DNA from: Pedobacter sp. MC2016-05
Lineage (GTDB): Bacteria; Bacteroidota; Bacteroidia; Sphingobacteriales; Sphingobacteriaceae
Reading direction: 5' to 3'
Length of the DNA stretch: 64,000 nt
NCBI RefSeq assembly: GCF_026239735.1
Contig: NZ_JAPIVT010000010.1
Span: forward strand, 62,001-126,000
The notes beneath the pieces are model-generated. The model saw nothing but the letters and a program-made list of their open reading frames with translations, searched no databases and was not told where the DNA came from. The position numbers and the translations under genes are program-made. Positions 45,997 to 56,708 of the stretch are shown here, piece after piece; within the stretch, counting starts at the first letter, position 1; each line of letters begins with the position of its first letter.

Positions 45997-46240
45997 TTGA
46001 ATGAAATGAACAAGAATTTAGCCAGATTGTTTTGCTTCGACTGATTACAACTACAAATTCTAAGACTTATGAGTGCTATGTAAAACGAATTAATCAACTG
46101 ATATAAAATATAGAAAGGCTCTAAAAACCAATGATAGGGATAAGTTATTGATGTTTATTCCCTTATATCGAAGGTTTGTTTCAAAAAATTAGTACTAATT
46201 ATTCCTGAAATATCATCGTCTATAACCAGAAAAATCTTTG

Positions 46241-49200
46241 CTAATTTAATGTAAATCTCAAACTGAAACCAAAATTGCTAAAGGCAGTATTAAATGTTTG
46301 CGAAGTATAAGGTTTTGTAATGTTTGAATCGTAAAATAATTTGATGTTGAATTTTTGATTCAATACATAATCAACACTTGGCCTCAAAGTAATATTCTTT
46401 GCTCCAGATGAAATTTCAGCATCAGTTACATCGGCACGATAAATGACGGTTTTATTATCACGGATGGCTACATCCAATTTAAAATCCATATTGTTATCCA
46501 TTTTTAGGCTTTTAAACCATCCAAATGGGAAACGGAATTTATTGGTCCGGTAACCCAAACCTAAAACCATATTGTTTTCAGAAAGCTGAGCTAACTGACT
46601 ATTAGCCAAACTTAAGCCTAACAACCTCGATCTGTTCAATTCAAAAGTTGCGGTCAGGTTGTTTTTAAATCGGGTATCTACACCAATCAATGGAGAAAAA
46701 TATTCAGAAATGGTTACCTGAGCAAACTGATATTCTGGCAAGAAATTATTATTCGCATCTCTATTTACAGAGAAACCATTGTTTTCCTGATACCTTAATA
46801 ATGAATTGAAACCATTGATATTATAGGCTGAACGATAACCATGACGAATATCAACAGAAGAAAATTTATCGGCAATAAAAGGAATCCTGGTTAACCCATT
46901 ATAGGTTAGTGTCCAGTTTGGCAGCGGAATACGAGGGAAAGCATTGAGCTTCATTTTACTGGGATCTTTTCCTGTATAAGCCGCCATAAAAGCCGAAATA
47001 ATTACATCCTGACTTTCCTTGCTATAGCCATCTGCAAAACCAGCAGTTTGTGCGCCAGAATTTGGATTTTGTGCTCCCAGTCTTCTGGAAACAATAATCC
47101 TGTTTGCCATAAACTCATTAAACAAAGTAGAGATGATGCTCGAATTTTTCTCTTTAAAAGCTGTTCCCAATGCGATGTATGAAATACTATAATCGCCGGT
47201 AGTGATTGCACTCAAATTTTCAAATGAACCTACGGCGGCTTCGTACCTAAAGTTGGTAGAAAAATTTCGGGTCTGCGCCTTGTTTGCTCTTAATGTAATT
47301 CGCAAATCTTTGAAGGGCTCTATCTGGCCAGTAAACTGCAAATCCTCTCTTAATGTATTTACATATAATTGCGTTTGCAAAGTATCGGTAGTTAACCAGC
47401 CGTTGTTTAAGGCCATATCACGAATATCACGTTGACTACCAAAAGCAAATCCTAAACCAGGAGCACCTGTTGCATTATCAATTCCAAAATACTTTGTAGT
47501 TGGTAAATAACCTGGCAAAAATATCCCTTTGGTTTGAACGTAATTGGCATTTAAATTTTTAACGCTGGTTAATAAATTTATGAAGAAGTTTTTAACTTTT
47601 GATCCATCTTGATTGCTACCTGCATTTCTGATGAAACCAAACTTGTTGTAGAGCGTAACTAAATTTAGGCTTGGGTTAACCTGAAGATTTCTGCTGTTTT
47701 GGATGGTGTTTCCTAAGTTGATGTTTGGATCCAAAAGGGTAGATAATGGTTCGGTTTGCCAGTTAAAGTTGGTTCCGTAACGCGTTTTAACCGTTACCCA
47801 ATTCATGCCAGGAATTTTATCAATTGGCAGGTTGTACGTTACGTTTAGGTTATGGTTATAATCTGTTGTACGACCTAATCTCTTTAGGTTTTGCCAAACC
47901 GTATCGCGTTTTAAACCTTCTAATCTTCCATCTGGTTCATCAATTATGGAGTAGTTGGTGGCATTGAAATCAAGCTGTAATGAGCGGGTTAAATTCCAGG
48001 CGATGCCATAAATTCTGCTCATTCTGAAATTTTTGTTGAATGTAGTTCCAAATCCATTCTGATAAACCGGGATGGAATTGTTAGGGTCGTTATTCCTTAA
48101 CGTATTTTCTGAATATAACCGATCAACATCTATTCTAAAATTAATGGCGCTAGGGAAAATGCTGAAATTAAAATCGCGAACCAATGCCAACATATTAGAT
48201 TTAATAATTTTTTCGAAAGGGGCATAGGTTTTCGCTTCTTTAGCATAGCTATATTGGAACGAGCCTCTGTAAGTATTCTGAATACTGCTTTGATTGATGA
48301 AATCGCGGTGGTTATATTCGGTAAAAGCATAGCTCAAAGCAAAGTTTTCGATATCCCAAAGGCGAATAGGTTTGCTATTGTTTATGCGCTCCTTGCGTAC
48401 GTTGGTAAAGTTAATTCCCCTACGAATGGTATAATCCTGCGAGAAGTTTAAGATAGAATCTTTTTGCGCTTTTGTAGATTGATCAAGTGCATTTTTTAAT
48501 TCGATGTCTGGTGTACGCGGATTAAACTGCGGCGTAGAAACCTGTTTCGAATAGTTTACAAACATCGGAATTTTGACCCCTGATTTTTGCGGCAAAAATT
48601 TACCTAATTCAACCGCAGATGATACATCCAACAGCACATTGTCTGCCCGGTTACGTTCGCTCACTTTCGAATCAATGGTTCCGAAACCAATGGTCGATTT
48701 ACTTCCAGAGATATTAACATCGGCAAAATCTGCGAGTTTTAGGTTTAACCTTGCCGTTGCTGCCCAACCACCGCGTTCATCAAATTCCGTTAAACGCATC
48801 TCATTAAACCAAATCAAAGCATTTTTATCCAAACCGTCATCAGCTTCTGCATTGGCTAAACCACGTAACGGATTTTTAACACCCAGCATGTAAACCCTTA
48901 CTTTACTCATGTCTGGCTGGCCTTTAACTACAATGGTTCTGTCGCCATCAGTGTAAGTGAAGGGAACGTTAATTGGCCACGGTTGTCCGCTGCTTTGTTT
49001 TGCCACGTTACGGGCAAGTTTGGCATTTTGGAATAAGGTTAAATCAATATCCATCCGGTTGGCTTCGGGCCATATCGCATCTGGATCACTTGTGCCTGGC
49101 TGCGTAACTTTCAACGGCATTACATATTCGTAGTAGTTATCCTGATTGTCTGTACCGATTCTTAAAAACGCCGCAACATCTCTATCATTTAAGATTTGAT

Positions 49201-52200
49201 TGTTTACCGCCTCAGCATGGACAAATATTTCTAAACGCTTATACGATCTGAAGTCGCTGTAAGCGGTTTTAAATGCCGAGCGACCGTAACCATCGCGCAG
49301 GTTTTTTACCGCTACTGAAAGCGATTGTTCATTTAAACGGGTATCTCCCCTATAGTTGGAGTAATCACGCTCACGCAAAATGCCCGGAGGCGTAACATAA
49401 GGGATTGGAGAACGTTTACCATTTTCTTCAATGTTTACGGTAGAAACCTCAATGATAGAGTTATCTGGGGTTAAAGCAGGTAACGATGGATCAACAATCA
49501 CTTCATCGGCTTCGTTTTTGGCATTGAATTCCCTCCATTCACCACGGATTAACTGCAATTTGGCGAAACGTAAAATGGTAGTATCAGCAAAGTTTGTCAT
49601 AAACATTCTGAAAAAACGAATGGATTTGAAATCCTGAATGTTACCCACTTTCTTCTGATATTGGGAAATTGGCACACGGAACTGATACCAGGTTGCGGCC
49701 TGCGTATTTCCGTTTGCCAGCTTAACCTGCGAGGTAACTTTATCCGTAACAAAATTCTGGCCTACCACTAAATCGTTCTGGCGCATAGAAACTTTGTATT
49801 GAAAGTACTCATCGCTCTGCGTCATGTTGTTGTCGCGATTGATATCTTCACCATCAGGCAATGCTGTTGATGCAGAATTTTCGATGCCTAATTCTTCCTG
49901 AGATTGTTGTGAAGTTTTTGAGTTTCCTTCCGGACCATTATATTTCTCGTAACGCTTTAAAATGCCAGCATTAATGGCGTCTAATTGCGGACCTCTGAAA
50001 TAGGTGTAATTATCTGATGATGGATCGGCATCGATAGCTGCTGCGGCGGTACCACTTAATTGTGCTTTGATTTGATTGATGGCTGTGGCAAACTTTGTTT
50101 TTTCATTCGCGTCTGATAAACCATCTAAACCTACATCTTGTGCCCTCCTGGCATCCGGATCGTTATCGAAAGCCTGGATTACCGGTTGTAACTTCGGTAC
50201 TCGTCCCCATGCAGTCACATCGTATTTAGATGGGTCTTCGCCAGCTGGTAGTCCATTTTCCAATGATTTCCGTCCGTCTTTCAAAATATCTTCGGAAATA
50301 TTACCAAGATTGAAGAAAAGATCGCCACCGGCGGTATTTGATTTGTTATAAATGAATGGATCAAGCACCCAAAATTCGATGTAACCTACGTTTAAGGCTT
50401 CAAAATCATTGGTCTCGATTTTACGTTGGAAACCACCCCATTTTGTTTTTGGAGCAATAAACCTTCCGTCGGGCTGAAAACCAGTAGTAACATAGTTATA
50501 AGGACCACGAACGGTTGGATAATAAGCCACATCCAAAGTAGTAATGTTCAATGCCTGCCCAGTTGCGGTTTCTTTGAATGGGAAAACTTCCTGCTCGATT
50601 ACTTCCCTTACGTAGTGGTTAGAAAGTTCGTTTCTGTTATTCCGAATGTTTGCTGGAGTAGTAGATGCTGCGGAATTATAAAACGTAGGATCGATATTAT
50701 AAAAAGCGATTCTCGCTCTGTTGTATCCATATTCTAAATTATCAACCAGTTGCGATTCAGAGAAATCTTGTGGCGTTCCTGAAAGCTGCCAGGAGATGGC
50801 GCTTTTCAAATCTATAATTGATCGTGATGCTTCGAAATCGTCCAGGTAACTTACTCCATTTCTACTACCAGCAAAGTTTAAAGCTCTTGGGTGGCCAGGA
50901 ATAAGTTGAGCATACTCCCCATAAAAATTAACACTTGATGGTGCTTTAGTAGATAAAAACGGCAGCTTGTCTACTAATTTTGTTAAAAATCTTGATGGCG
51001 AACTGTAATTAATATCTGCTCCCCAAATGGTGTTGGAAATAGGTTCTTCACCTAAATTTACCTTTTGCGTAAGCGGCTTTTCGGTCAGGTTCATGATCGT
51101 ACCGCCCAAATTAAGCTTGTTATTTACACGATAATCTAAACGCGTTCCAAAAAGCGACCGTTGTTGAAGTCCAAATAATTCATTGTTTTCGGTTGTAATT
51201 CTTATTGGCTGACCAGAAGTAAGCAAAGCCTGATTAATTATACTTACTCTTCCACCCTGATAGTCAACAGTAAAATCAACTCCTTCAGTTAAAGGCATTG
51301 TACCAGCGAAAACCTTTACCGAACCTTCAGGAACATTGATTGCATTTAGGCTGAACTCCGATGAAATTTCTGATTGATAATTACCTTTTAAAACGTAGCG
51401 ATTTTGATTTTGAAAAAGCTGCTTGGCTATGGTTTGCGTCGAGTCGTAAAGTGCGGTAAACGTATATTTATCAATTAACGCTTGCTCGCTTGGCAAAAAA
51501 TTCGAAGCTAAATCCTTTCCAAAAGGCTCTATTAGCGGAAAAATAATTCTACCATTTGCCGGATCGATGGTGATATAACCGGTATTGGTGTTGTTGGCTA
51601 AAGCAACTAAACCTGTGCTCGAAAGGTTTGATCCAAAGGGACTGTTTAGGTTTTGGCTGCTGGATGAAAAGTACGAACCAAATGCATTATTGGCGGCCAC
51701 AAAATCAAAAATTCCATCAGGTTTTCGTTCGTTCTGTTGATTTAATCTATCGAATTCAGTTAAGGCAATCCACTGTTTGTTGGCTGTATTTTGCCCTTCA
51801 GTCATGATTGGTTTTTCTACACCAGTTTCATTGTCAACCCTAAAAATGTCTAGTTTAAAATTTACCGGACTAATCTGATATCCGCCAATGGAATAGATGT
51901 TTTTCATCATCAAATCCCAGGTTGGCAAATTGATTTTGTTGATATCGTTCTTTAGCAATTTTGCGTAAAGCAGCTTAGGATTCACTGCATCGAAACTAAC
52001 ATCGGTAGAAAATTCACCCACCTGATATTCTACGCCATTGTAGGTATAACGGTAGGCGACTGCCAAAACTTCATCTCCGTTTAAGGGATTATTTAGCGAG
52101 ATGTAACCCAATTGAGGCTGGAAAGTAAACTCCCGTTCAGTTAATTTTCTGGCGTAAGTAAGTTTAGCAAAGTTATCGGTAATGCCGGTAGATTGAAAGA

Positions 52201-53437
52201 ATGAAATAACTGCATTGGAATTGGTAAATCTGGCCGCCCCACCCTGAAATGTATTTAATTGCGCAACTAAGGTATTTGATTGCTGTGGGAAACCTGTAGC
52301 GGTAGACCCGGCAGGTAAAGCAGAAGTTCCACCGGTAAGCAAAGTATTGTTATAAGGTTGGTTTTCGCCCAAATCCAATAAACCTAAAACATCTCTCGAA
52401 TCGGTTGTTGTTCCAGCTTTATTGGTAATCCAAACCTCTATTTTAGTAATTTGAATAGGAGAGGTAATAATAGGTGCATTTGCTAAATGCTTATTGTAGT
52501 TATTGCGAAAATACTGCGCTAAAAAGAAGTGTTTATTCGCTTCATAACTATCTGCACTTACCCTAAATTCATTTTGTTGCGCACCATTTGTAATACGAAG
52601 CTCTCTCGATTCTGATTTTTGTTGTGTATAAACACTTGTTACGCTTAGTTTACCAAATTGTAGTTGCGTTTTTAGACCAAAAAGTGCCTGCGTACCTGTA
52701 ATTAATGAGGTGTTTAATGGCAAACTCACATTACCAGCTTCAATTTTTTTGATGATATCATCGGCACCGCCCGTATAATCCAGTTTAATCTGGTTTTCGA
52801 AATCGAATTGGGCTTCAGTATTGTAATTGCTTCTTATTTTAAGTTTAGTACCAATATTTCCAACCAAATCCATTTGAATTCTTTGATTAAAATCAAAATT
52901 GGTTTGTACCCGCTGACGTTCGTTAAAAAGCGGATTTTCGTTTTTATTTATCCGACCGAGGAAAGTTAATTCTGCTTCACCACGGGGTTGAATATCAATT
53001 GTGGTCCCACCAAAAAGTTTTTCAAAGGCTTTACTATTCACCTGAATTTTCGGAATAATTCCTGTATTACGGTAATCGCTAACCTCTGCGTTGGAAATAC
53101 TTCTCCAGTTATCCCTTTTAATTTCGCTATTTATTAAACGTGAGTATTCATCAATCGTTAAGTATTGCGTTTGAGTAACGTATTTGTCGCCAATTAACTC
53201 TTTAACAATGTATCTTTTGTTTTTTGCATCGTATTCTACAAGCCTTTTAACATTATTGGGTAATGGATAAAAAGGATTAGTTGATGAACCTAAGCCAAGG
53301 AGTTGTTTTTCGCGTAAACCGAAATTGTTTCTAACCGTAGCTGTATCAGCTTTGCTCGGAACAGCTTGAGAGAAGGCGTTTTTAGTAGCAAATAAGAAAA
53401 GTGTGATGAGAAATAGGAGTGTAGAAGTTCTCTTCAA
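46241..53437 (-). CDS. sprA: SprA, type IX secretion outer-membrane translocon
   Basis: 2398 aa with signal peptide (1-23, ..AFSQA). Family landmarks include NNVKRLVEYDAKNKRYIVKE near the N-terminus, repeated beta-strand blocks with NFAGSRNGVSYLDDFEASRSIIDLKSAISWQLSGTP, and a C-terminal region of amphipathic strands ending FGFSLRFTLN. SprA (SOV in Porphyromonas) forms the huge beta-barrel through which type IX cargo crosses the outer membrane, and is needed for gliding. It lies 12 bp after ruvA, the phylum's usual ruvA-sprA arrangement. No frameshift is visible over 7.2 kb. Confidence 0.96.
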   Translation of the reverse strand: MKRTSTLLFLITLFLFATKNAFSQAVPSKADTATVRNNFGLREKQLLGLGSSTNPFYPLPNNVKRLVEYDAKNKRYIVKELIGDKYVTQTQYLTIDEYSRLINSEIKRDNWRSISNAEVSDYRNTGIIPKIQVNSKAFEKLFGGTTIDIQPRGEAELTFLGRINKNENPLFNERQRVQTNFDFNQRIQMDLVGNIGTKLKIRSNYNTEAQFDFENQIKLDYTGGADDIIKKIEAGNVSLPLNTSLITGTQALFGLKTQLQFGKLSVTSVYTQQKSESRELRITNGAQQNEFRVSADSYEANKHFFLAQYFRNNYNKHLANAPIITSPIQITKIEVWITNKAGTTTDSRDVLGLLDLGENQPYNNTLLTGGTSALPAGSTATGFPQQSNTLVAQLNTFQGGAARFTNSNAVISFFQSTGITDNFAKLTYARKLTEREFTFQPQLGYISLNNPLNGDEVLAVAYRYTYNGVEYQVGEFSTDVSFDAVNPKLLYAKLLKNDINKINLPTWDLMMKNIYSIGGYQISPVNFKLDIFRVDNETGVEKPIMTEGQNTANKQWIALTEFDRLNQQNERKPDGIFDFVAANNAFGSYFSSSSQNLNSPFGSNLSSTGLVALANNTNTGYITIDPANGRIIFPLIEPFGKDLASNFLPSEQALIDKYTFTALYDSTQTIAKQLFQNQNRYVLKGNYQSEISSEFSLNAINVPEGSVKVFAGTMPLTEGVDFTVDYQGGRVSIINQALLTSGQPIRITTENNELFGLQQRSLFGTRLDYRVNNKLNLGGTIMNLTEKPLTQKVNLGEEPISNTIWGADINYSSPSRFLTKLVDKLPFLSTKAPSSVNFYGEYAQLIPGHPRALNFAGSRNGVSYLDDFEASRSIIDLKSAISWQLSGTPQDFSESQLVDNLEYGYNRARIAFYNIDPTFYNSAASTTPANIRNNRNELSNHYVREVIEQEVFPFKETATGQALNITTLDVAYYPTVRGPYNYVTTGFQPDGRFIAPKTKWGGFQRKIETNDFEALNVGYIEFWVLDPFIYNKSNTAGGDLFFNLGNISEDILKDGRKSLENGLPAGEDPSKYDVTAWGRVPKLQPVIQAFDNDPDARRAQDVGLDGLSDANEKTKFATAINQIKAQLSGTAAAAIDADPSSDNYTYFRGPQLDAINAGILKRYEKYNGPEGNSKTSQQSQEELGIENSASTALPDGEDINRDNNMTQSDEYFQYKVSMRQNDLVVGQNFVTDKVTSQVKLANGNTQAATWYQFRVPISQYQKKVGNIQDFKSIRFFRMFMTNFADTTILRFAKLQLIRGEWREFNAKNEADEVIVDPSLPALTPDNSIIEVSTVNIEENGKRSPIPYVTPPGILRERDYSNYRGDTRLNEQSLSVAVKNLRDGYGRSAFKTAYSDFRSYKRLEIFVHAEAVNNQILNDRDVAAFLRIGTDNQDNYYEYVMPLKVTQPGTSDPDAIWPEANRMDIDLTLFQNAKLARNVAKQSSGQPWPINVPFTYTDGDRTIVVKGQPDMSKVRVYMLGVKNPLRGLANAEADDGLDKNALIWFNEMRLTEFDERGGWAATARLNLKLADFADVNISGSKSTIGFGTIDSKVSERNRADNVLLDVSSAVELGKFLPQKSGVKIPMFVNYSKQVSTPQFNPRTPDIELKNALDQSTKAQKDSILNFSQDYTIRRGINFTNVRKERINNSKPIRLWDIENFALSYAFTEYNHRDFINQSSIQNTYRGSFQYSYAKEAKTYAPFEKIIKSNMLALVRDFNFSIFPSAINFRIDVDRLYSENTLRNNDPNNSIPVYQNGFGTTFNKNFRMSRIYGIAWNLTRSLQLDFNATNYSIIDEPDGRLEGLKRDTVWQNLKRLGRTTDYNHNLNVTYNLPIDKIPGMNWVTVKTRYGTNFNWQTEPLSTLLDPNINLGNTIQNSRNLQVNPSLNLVTLYNKFGFIRNAGSNQDGSKVKNFFINLLTSVKNLNANYVQTKGIFLPGYLPTTKYFGIDNATGAPGLGFAFGSQRDIRDMALNNGWLTTDTLQTQLYVNTLREDLQFTGQIEPFKDLRITLRANKAQTRNFSTNFRYEAAVGSFENLSAITTGDYSISYIALGTAFKEKNSSIISTLFNEFMANRIIVSRRLGAQNPNSGAQTAGFADGYSKESQDVIISAFMAAYTGKDPSKMKLNAFPRIPLPNWTLTYNGLTRIPFIADKFSSVDIRHGYRSAYNINGFNSLLRYQENNGFSVNRDANNNFLPEYQFAQVTISEYFSPLIGVDTRFKNNLTATFELNRSRLLGLSLANSQLAQLSENNMVLGLGYRTNKFRFPFGWFKSLKMDNNMDFKLDVAIRDNKTVIYRADVTDAEISSGAKNITLRPSVDYVLNQKFNIKLFYDSNITKPYTSQTFNTAFSNFGFSLRFTLN

Positions 53438-53449
53438 AGGCCGTTAGAT

Positions 53450-54034
53450 CTATAAATTTTTTAACGCTTGTTTAATTAGTTGCTCTACCGAAAGTGTTCC
53501 TTCTGTCCCTTTTAAAATCTGATCAATAGTTTTTTCGGCTGTTTGTTTGGCAAATCCGAGCATTACCAATGCAGATAACGCTTCATCTTTCACAGTATTG
53601 TGTTGAGGCATAGAAATTAATGAATCTGCGCCTTCTTTTTTAAGCTTATCTTGTAACTCCAATACCAGACGTTGCGCTGTTTTGGCGCCTAAACCCTTAA
53701 TACGCTGTATAAGTGGGTAATCGGCTTTAACAATTGCCGTTTGAATTTCAAGTGGAGTGATGGAAGATAAGATCATTCGCCCTGTGTTGGGGCCAATCCC
53801 TGATACGGATATGAGGTGTAGAAATAAACGGCGTTCGCCCTCATCGGCGAAGCCGTATAATGTATGTGCATCTTCTTTTACATGCAGCCAGGTGTATAAT
53901 TTGCACCTTTCTGCATCGCCCAAAGCGCTATATGTGTTTAAAGAAATGTTAATATGATAGCCTATACCTCCGGCTTCAACCACAACAAATGCCGGGTTTT
54001 TGAACGTCAATTTACCATCAATATAGGCGTACAT
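53450..54034 (-). CDS. ruvA: Holliday junction DNA helicase subunit RuvA
   Basis: 194 aa. Domain I OB fold (MYAYIDGKLTFKNPAFVVVEAGGIGYHINISLNTY), two HhH motifs (LISVSGIGPNTGRMIL and IQRIKGLGAKTAQRLVLEL) and the C-terminal domain III (DEALSALVMLGFAKQTAEKTI) are all present. It binds four-way junctions and loads RuvB. Located 20 bp after maeB and 12 bp before sprA; all three probably share one transcript. Confidence 0.96.
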   Translation of the reverse strand: MYAYIDGKLTFKNPAFVVVEAGGIGYHINISLNTYSALGDAERCKLYTWLHVKEDAHTLYGFADEGERRLFLHLISVSGIGPNTGRMILSSITPLEIQTAIVKADYPLIQRIKGLGAKTAQRLVLELQDKLKKEGADSLISMPQHNTVKDEALSALVMLGFAKQTAEKTIDQILKGTEGTLSVEQLIKQALKNL

Positions 54035-54053
54035 TTCGATTTACAGTTTATGA

Positions 54054-56372
54054 TTATTTTTTGTTTGTTTTTGTAAATATACCTTTTCGTTTTGATGAAT
54101 CTGCAATTTCTTCTTTAGCCTGAACATCTACTACTGCAATAGTAACCATATTTACGATTTCTCGTACCGAACTTCCTAACTGAACAATATGAACAGGCTT
54201 GTTTAATCCCAGTAAAATAGGACCAACAGCTTCTGCACCTCCAAGTTCCTGTAATAGTTTGTAAGCAATGTTACCCGATTCTAAATTAGGGAAAACCAAA
54301 GTATTTGCAGGCTCTTTAGCCAATGTGCTAAATGGGAAATTTTCTTTTAATAAATCGTTATTAATAGCAAAGTTTCCTTGCATTTCTCCATCAACTACCA
54401 CTTCTGGATGGTTTTTGTGAAGTAATCTGGCCGTTTCTCTCACCTTGTTTGGCGTTACTCCATCATTCGAACCAAAGTTGGAATACGATAATAATGCAAT
54501 ACGAGGTTTAATGTTGAACTGTTTTACTGATTTATCCAGCAATAGCGTAATATCTACCAATTCTTCTGCAGTTGGATCTACGTTAACGGTAGTATCGCCG
54601 AAAAAGATAGGACCTTTTTTAGTCATCATCATGTACATTCCTGCGACACGTTTAACACTTGGGTCTACACCAATAACACGTAAAGCAGGTTTGATTGTCG
54701 ATCCGTAATCTTTTGTTAACCCAGAAATCATTGCATCAGCTTCACCAAATTCTACCATTGATGCACCGAAATAATTACGATCTCTCAATAATTTTGTAGC
54801 ATCATTTAATGAAATTCCTTTACGTTGACGTTTTTTGTATAATGATTCCGCGTATTGTTTGGTTTTTTCAGGATTTTGCATTTGGTCGATGATTTCTACA
54901 CCTTCCAATTCCAAAGCATGTTCATCAATAATGGCCTGAATTTTTTCTCTATTTCCTAATAAGATAGGAATAGCAATATTATCATCCTTTACAATTTGAG
55001 CAGCTTTTAAAATTTTATAGTTGTCTGCCTCAGCAAATACTACCCGTTTAGGGTCCATTTTAGCTTTAGTTGTAATCGAACGCATAATTGCATCGTCCAA
55101 CCCTAAGCGTTTTCTTAATTCTTCGTTGTAAGCATCCCAATCGGTGATGACTTTACGGGCTACGCCACTTTCAATTGCGGCTTTAGCTACTGCAGTAGAA
55201 ACCTCCGTAATCAACCTAAAATCTACAGGTTTTGGGATAATATATTCCTTGCCAAATTTAAGGTTACGGGCATTGTAAGCCAAGTTTACGGCCTCAGGAA
55301 CCGATTTTTTCGCCAATTCGGCAATTGCTTTAACGGCAGCAATTTTCATTGGTTCGTTAATGCTTGTTGCACGAACATCAAGCGCACCGCGGAAAATATA
55401 TGGAAAACCTAAAACGTTGTTTACCTGGTTAGGATAATCAGAACGGCCAGTAGCCATAATGATATCTTTACGCGTTTTAATCGCCAATTCATAAGCAATT
55501 TCTGGATTCGGGTTTGCCATTGCAAACACGATTGGGTTTTTTGCCATCGAGTTTAACATCTCAACAGTTACGCAATCAGCAGAAGATAATCCGATGAAAA
55601 CATCAGAATCTTTCATGGCTTCGGCCAAAGTGTCGATTTTTCTGTCAGTAGCAAACTCAGCTTTAATCGCATCGAGCTTTTCACGGTCTTTACGGATTAC
55701 GCCAGAACGATCGCACATGACGATATTCTCTTTTTTAGCACCTAAAGAAACATATAATTTAGTACAAGAAATTGCAGCGGCCCCAGCGCCATTAACCACA
55801 ATTTTAATCTTGTCCATTTTTTTCTTAATGATTTCGCAGGCGTTTAACAATGCTGCAGCAGAAATAATTGCTGTACCGTGTTGGTCATCATGCATCACCG
55901 GAATGTTCATTTCCTCTTTCAAGCGACGCTCGATTTCGAAACATTCTGGCGCTTTAATATCTTCTAAGTTAACACCACCAAATGTTGGCTCTAAAGCTTT
56001 AACGATTTTAACAAAATCATCAACATTTTTAGTGTCTAACTCTAAATCAAATACATCAATATCAGCAAAAATTTTAAATAGCAAACCTTTGCCTTCCATT
56101 ACTGGTTTCCCAGCTTCCGGACCGATATCGCCTAAGCCTAAAACGGCTGTGCCATTACTAATTACCGCAACAAGATTTCCTTTTGCGGTATATTTATAAA
56201 CATCTTCTGTATTCTCAGCAATTTTTAAACATGGCTCTGCAACGCCTGGAGAATAGGCAAGAGTTAAGTCTCGCTGCGAATTGGTAGGTTTTGTAGGTAC
56301 TACTTGTATCTTTCCCGGACGGCCTTGCGAGTGGTAATCAAGCGCATCTTGCTTTCTAGTGGTTTTACTCAT
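54054..56372 (-). CDS. maeB: NADP-dependent malic enzyme fused to a phosphotransacetylase-like domain
   Basis: 772 aa. Malic-enzyme part (~1-430): AYSPGVAEPCLKIAEN, NGTAVLGLGDIGPEAGKPVMEGK, MHDDQHGTAI, NGAGAAAISCTKLY. A PTA-like part follows (~435-772: RVVFAEADNYKILKAAQI ... PILLGLNKPVHIVQLGSSVREIVNM). MaeB decarboxylates malate to pyruvate with NADP; the PTA-like part is regulatory in E. coli. A TAnnTTTG box stands at 56396. First gene of the maeB-ruvA-sprA block. Confidence 0.95.
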   Translation of the reverse strand: MSKTTRKQDALDYHSQGRPGKIQVVPTKPTNSQRDLTLAYSPGVAEPCLKIAENTEDVYKYTAKGNLVAVISNGTAVLGLGDIGPEAGKPVMEGKGLLFKIFADIDVFDLELDTKNVDDFVKIVKALEPTFGGVNLEDIKAPECFEIERRLKEEMNIPVMHDDQHGTAIISAAALLNACEIIKKKMDKIKIVVNGAGAAAISCTKLYVSLGAKKENIVMCDRSGVIRKDREKLDAIKAEFATDRKIDTLAEAMKDSDVFIGLSSADCVTVEMLNSMAKNPIVFAMANPNPEIAYELAIKTRKDIIMATGRSDYPNQVNNVLGFPYIFRGALDVRATSINEPMKIAAVKAIAELAKKSVPEAVNLAYNARNLKFGKEYIIPKPVDFRLITEVSTAVAKAAIESGVARKVITDWDAYNEELRKRLGLDDAIMRSITTKAKMDPKRVVFAEADNYKILKAAQIVKDDNIAIPILLGNREKIQAIIDEHALELEGVEIIDQMQNPEKTKQYAESLYKKRQRKGISLNDATKLLRDRNYFGASMVEFGEADAMISGLTKDYGSTIKPALRVIGVDPSVKRVAGMYMMMTKKGPIFFGDTTVNVDPTAEELVDITLLLDKSVKQFNIKPRIALLSYSNFGSNDGVTPNKVRETARLLHKNHPEVVVDGEMQGNFAINNDLLKENFPFSTLAKEPANTLVFPNLESGNIAYKLLQELGGAEAVGPILLGLNKPVHIVQLGSSVREIVNMVTIAVVDVQAKEEIADSSKRKGIFTKTNKK

Positions 56373-56395
56373 TACGTAACTTATTAGTGACGCCG

Positions 56396-56403
56396 CAAAG
56401 GTA
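56396..56403 (-). promoter_or_regulatory. -7 promoter box of the maeB-ruvA-sprA block
   Basis: Minus-strand TACCTTTG (TAnnTTTG), 23 nt before the maeB ATG. No -33 TTTG at normal spacing. Confidence 0.55.
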
Positions 56404-56708
56404 CAATTCTTTTATTAGGCAGAAAATAAATATCCGAGCAAATAATTAATTCGAATCAGGCTAAAATTTTCTAACAATTTGGAACATAATGACAAACAGA
56501 TAATTTGTAAAGCAACGTTACAAGCAAGAATAAATAGTCAGTCCTTATTTTCGCTTAATCTTTTTGTTCATTTTTCTGCTGAATTTGAATGTTGATGCAA
56601 CAAAAAGGATATCGCTGCAATAAGGTTTAAAAACAACAGATGGTGCTATAAAATCTGGTTTACGAGTAGCAACCTCGCAGGTTTAAAAAACCGTGAGGTT
56701 TAAAATGA
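56404..56708. other. 305-bp gap upstream of maeB
   Basis: No gene seen. AT-rich DNA followed by the hairpin at 56671-56700. Confidence 0.4.
56671..56700 (-). terminator. Hairpin after the phospholipase pseudogene
   Basis: AACCTC-gca-GGTTT pairs with AAACC-gt-GAGGTT. It ends 8 bp short of the phospholipase stop codon. Palindromes of this AACCTC..GAGGTT type are frequent between Bacteroidota genes. Confidence 0.6.
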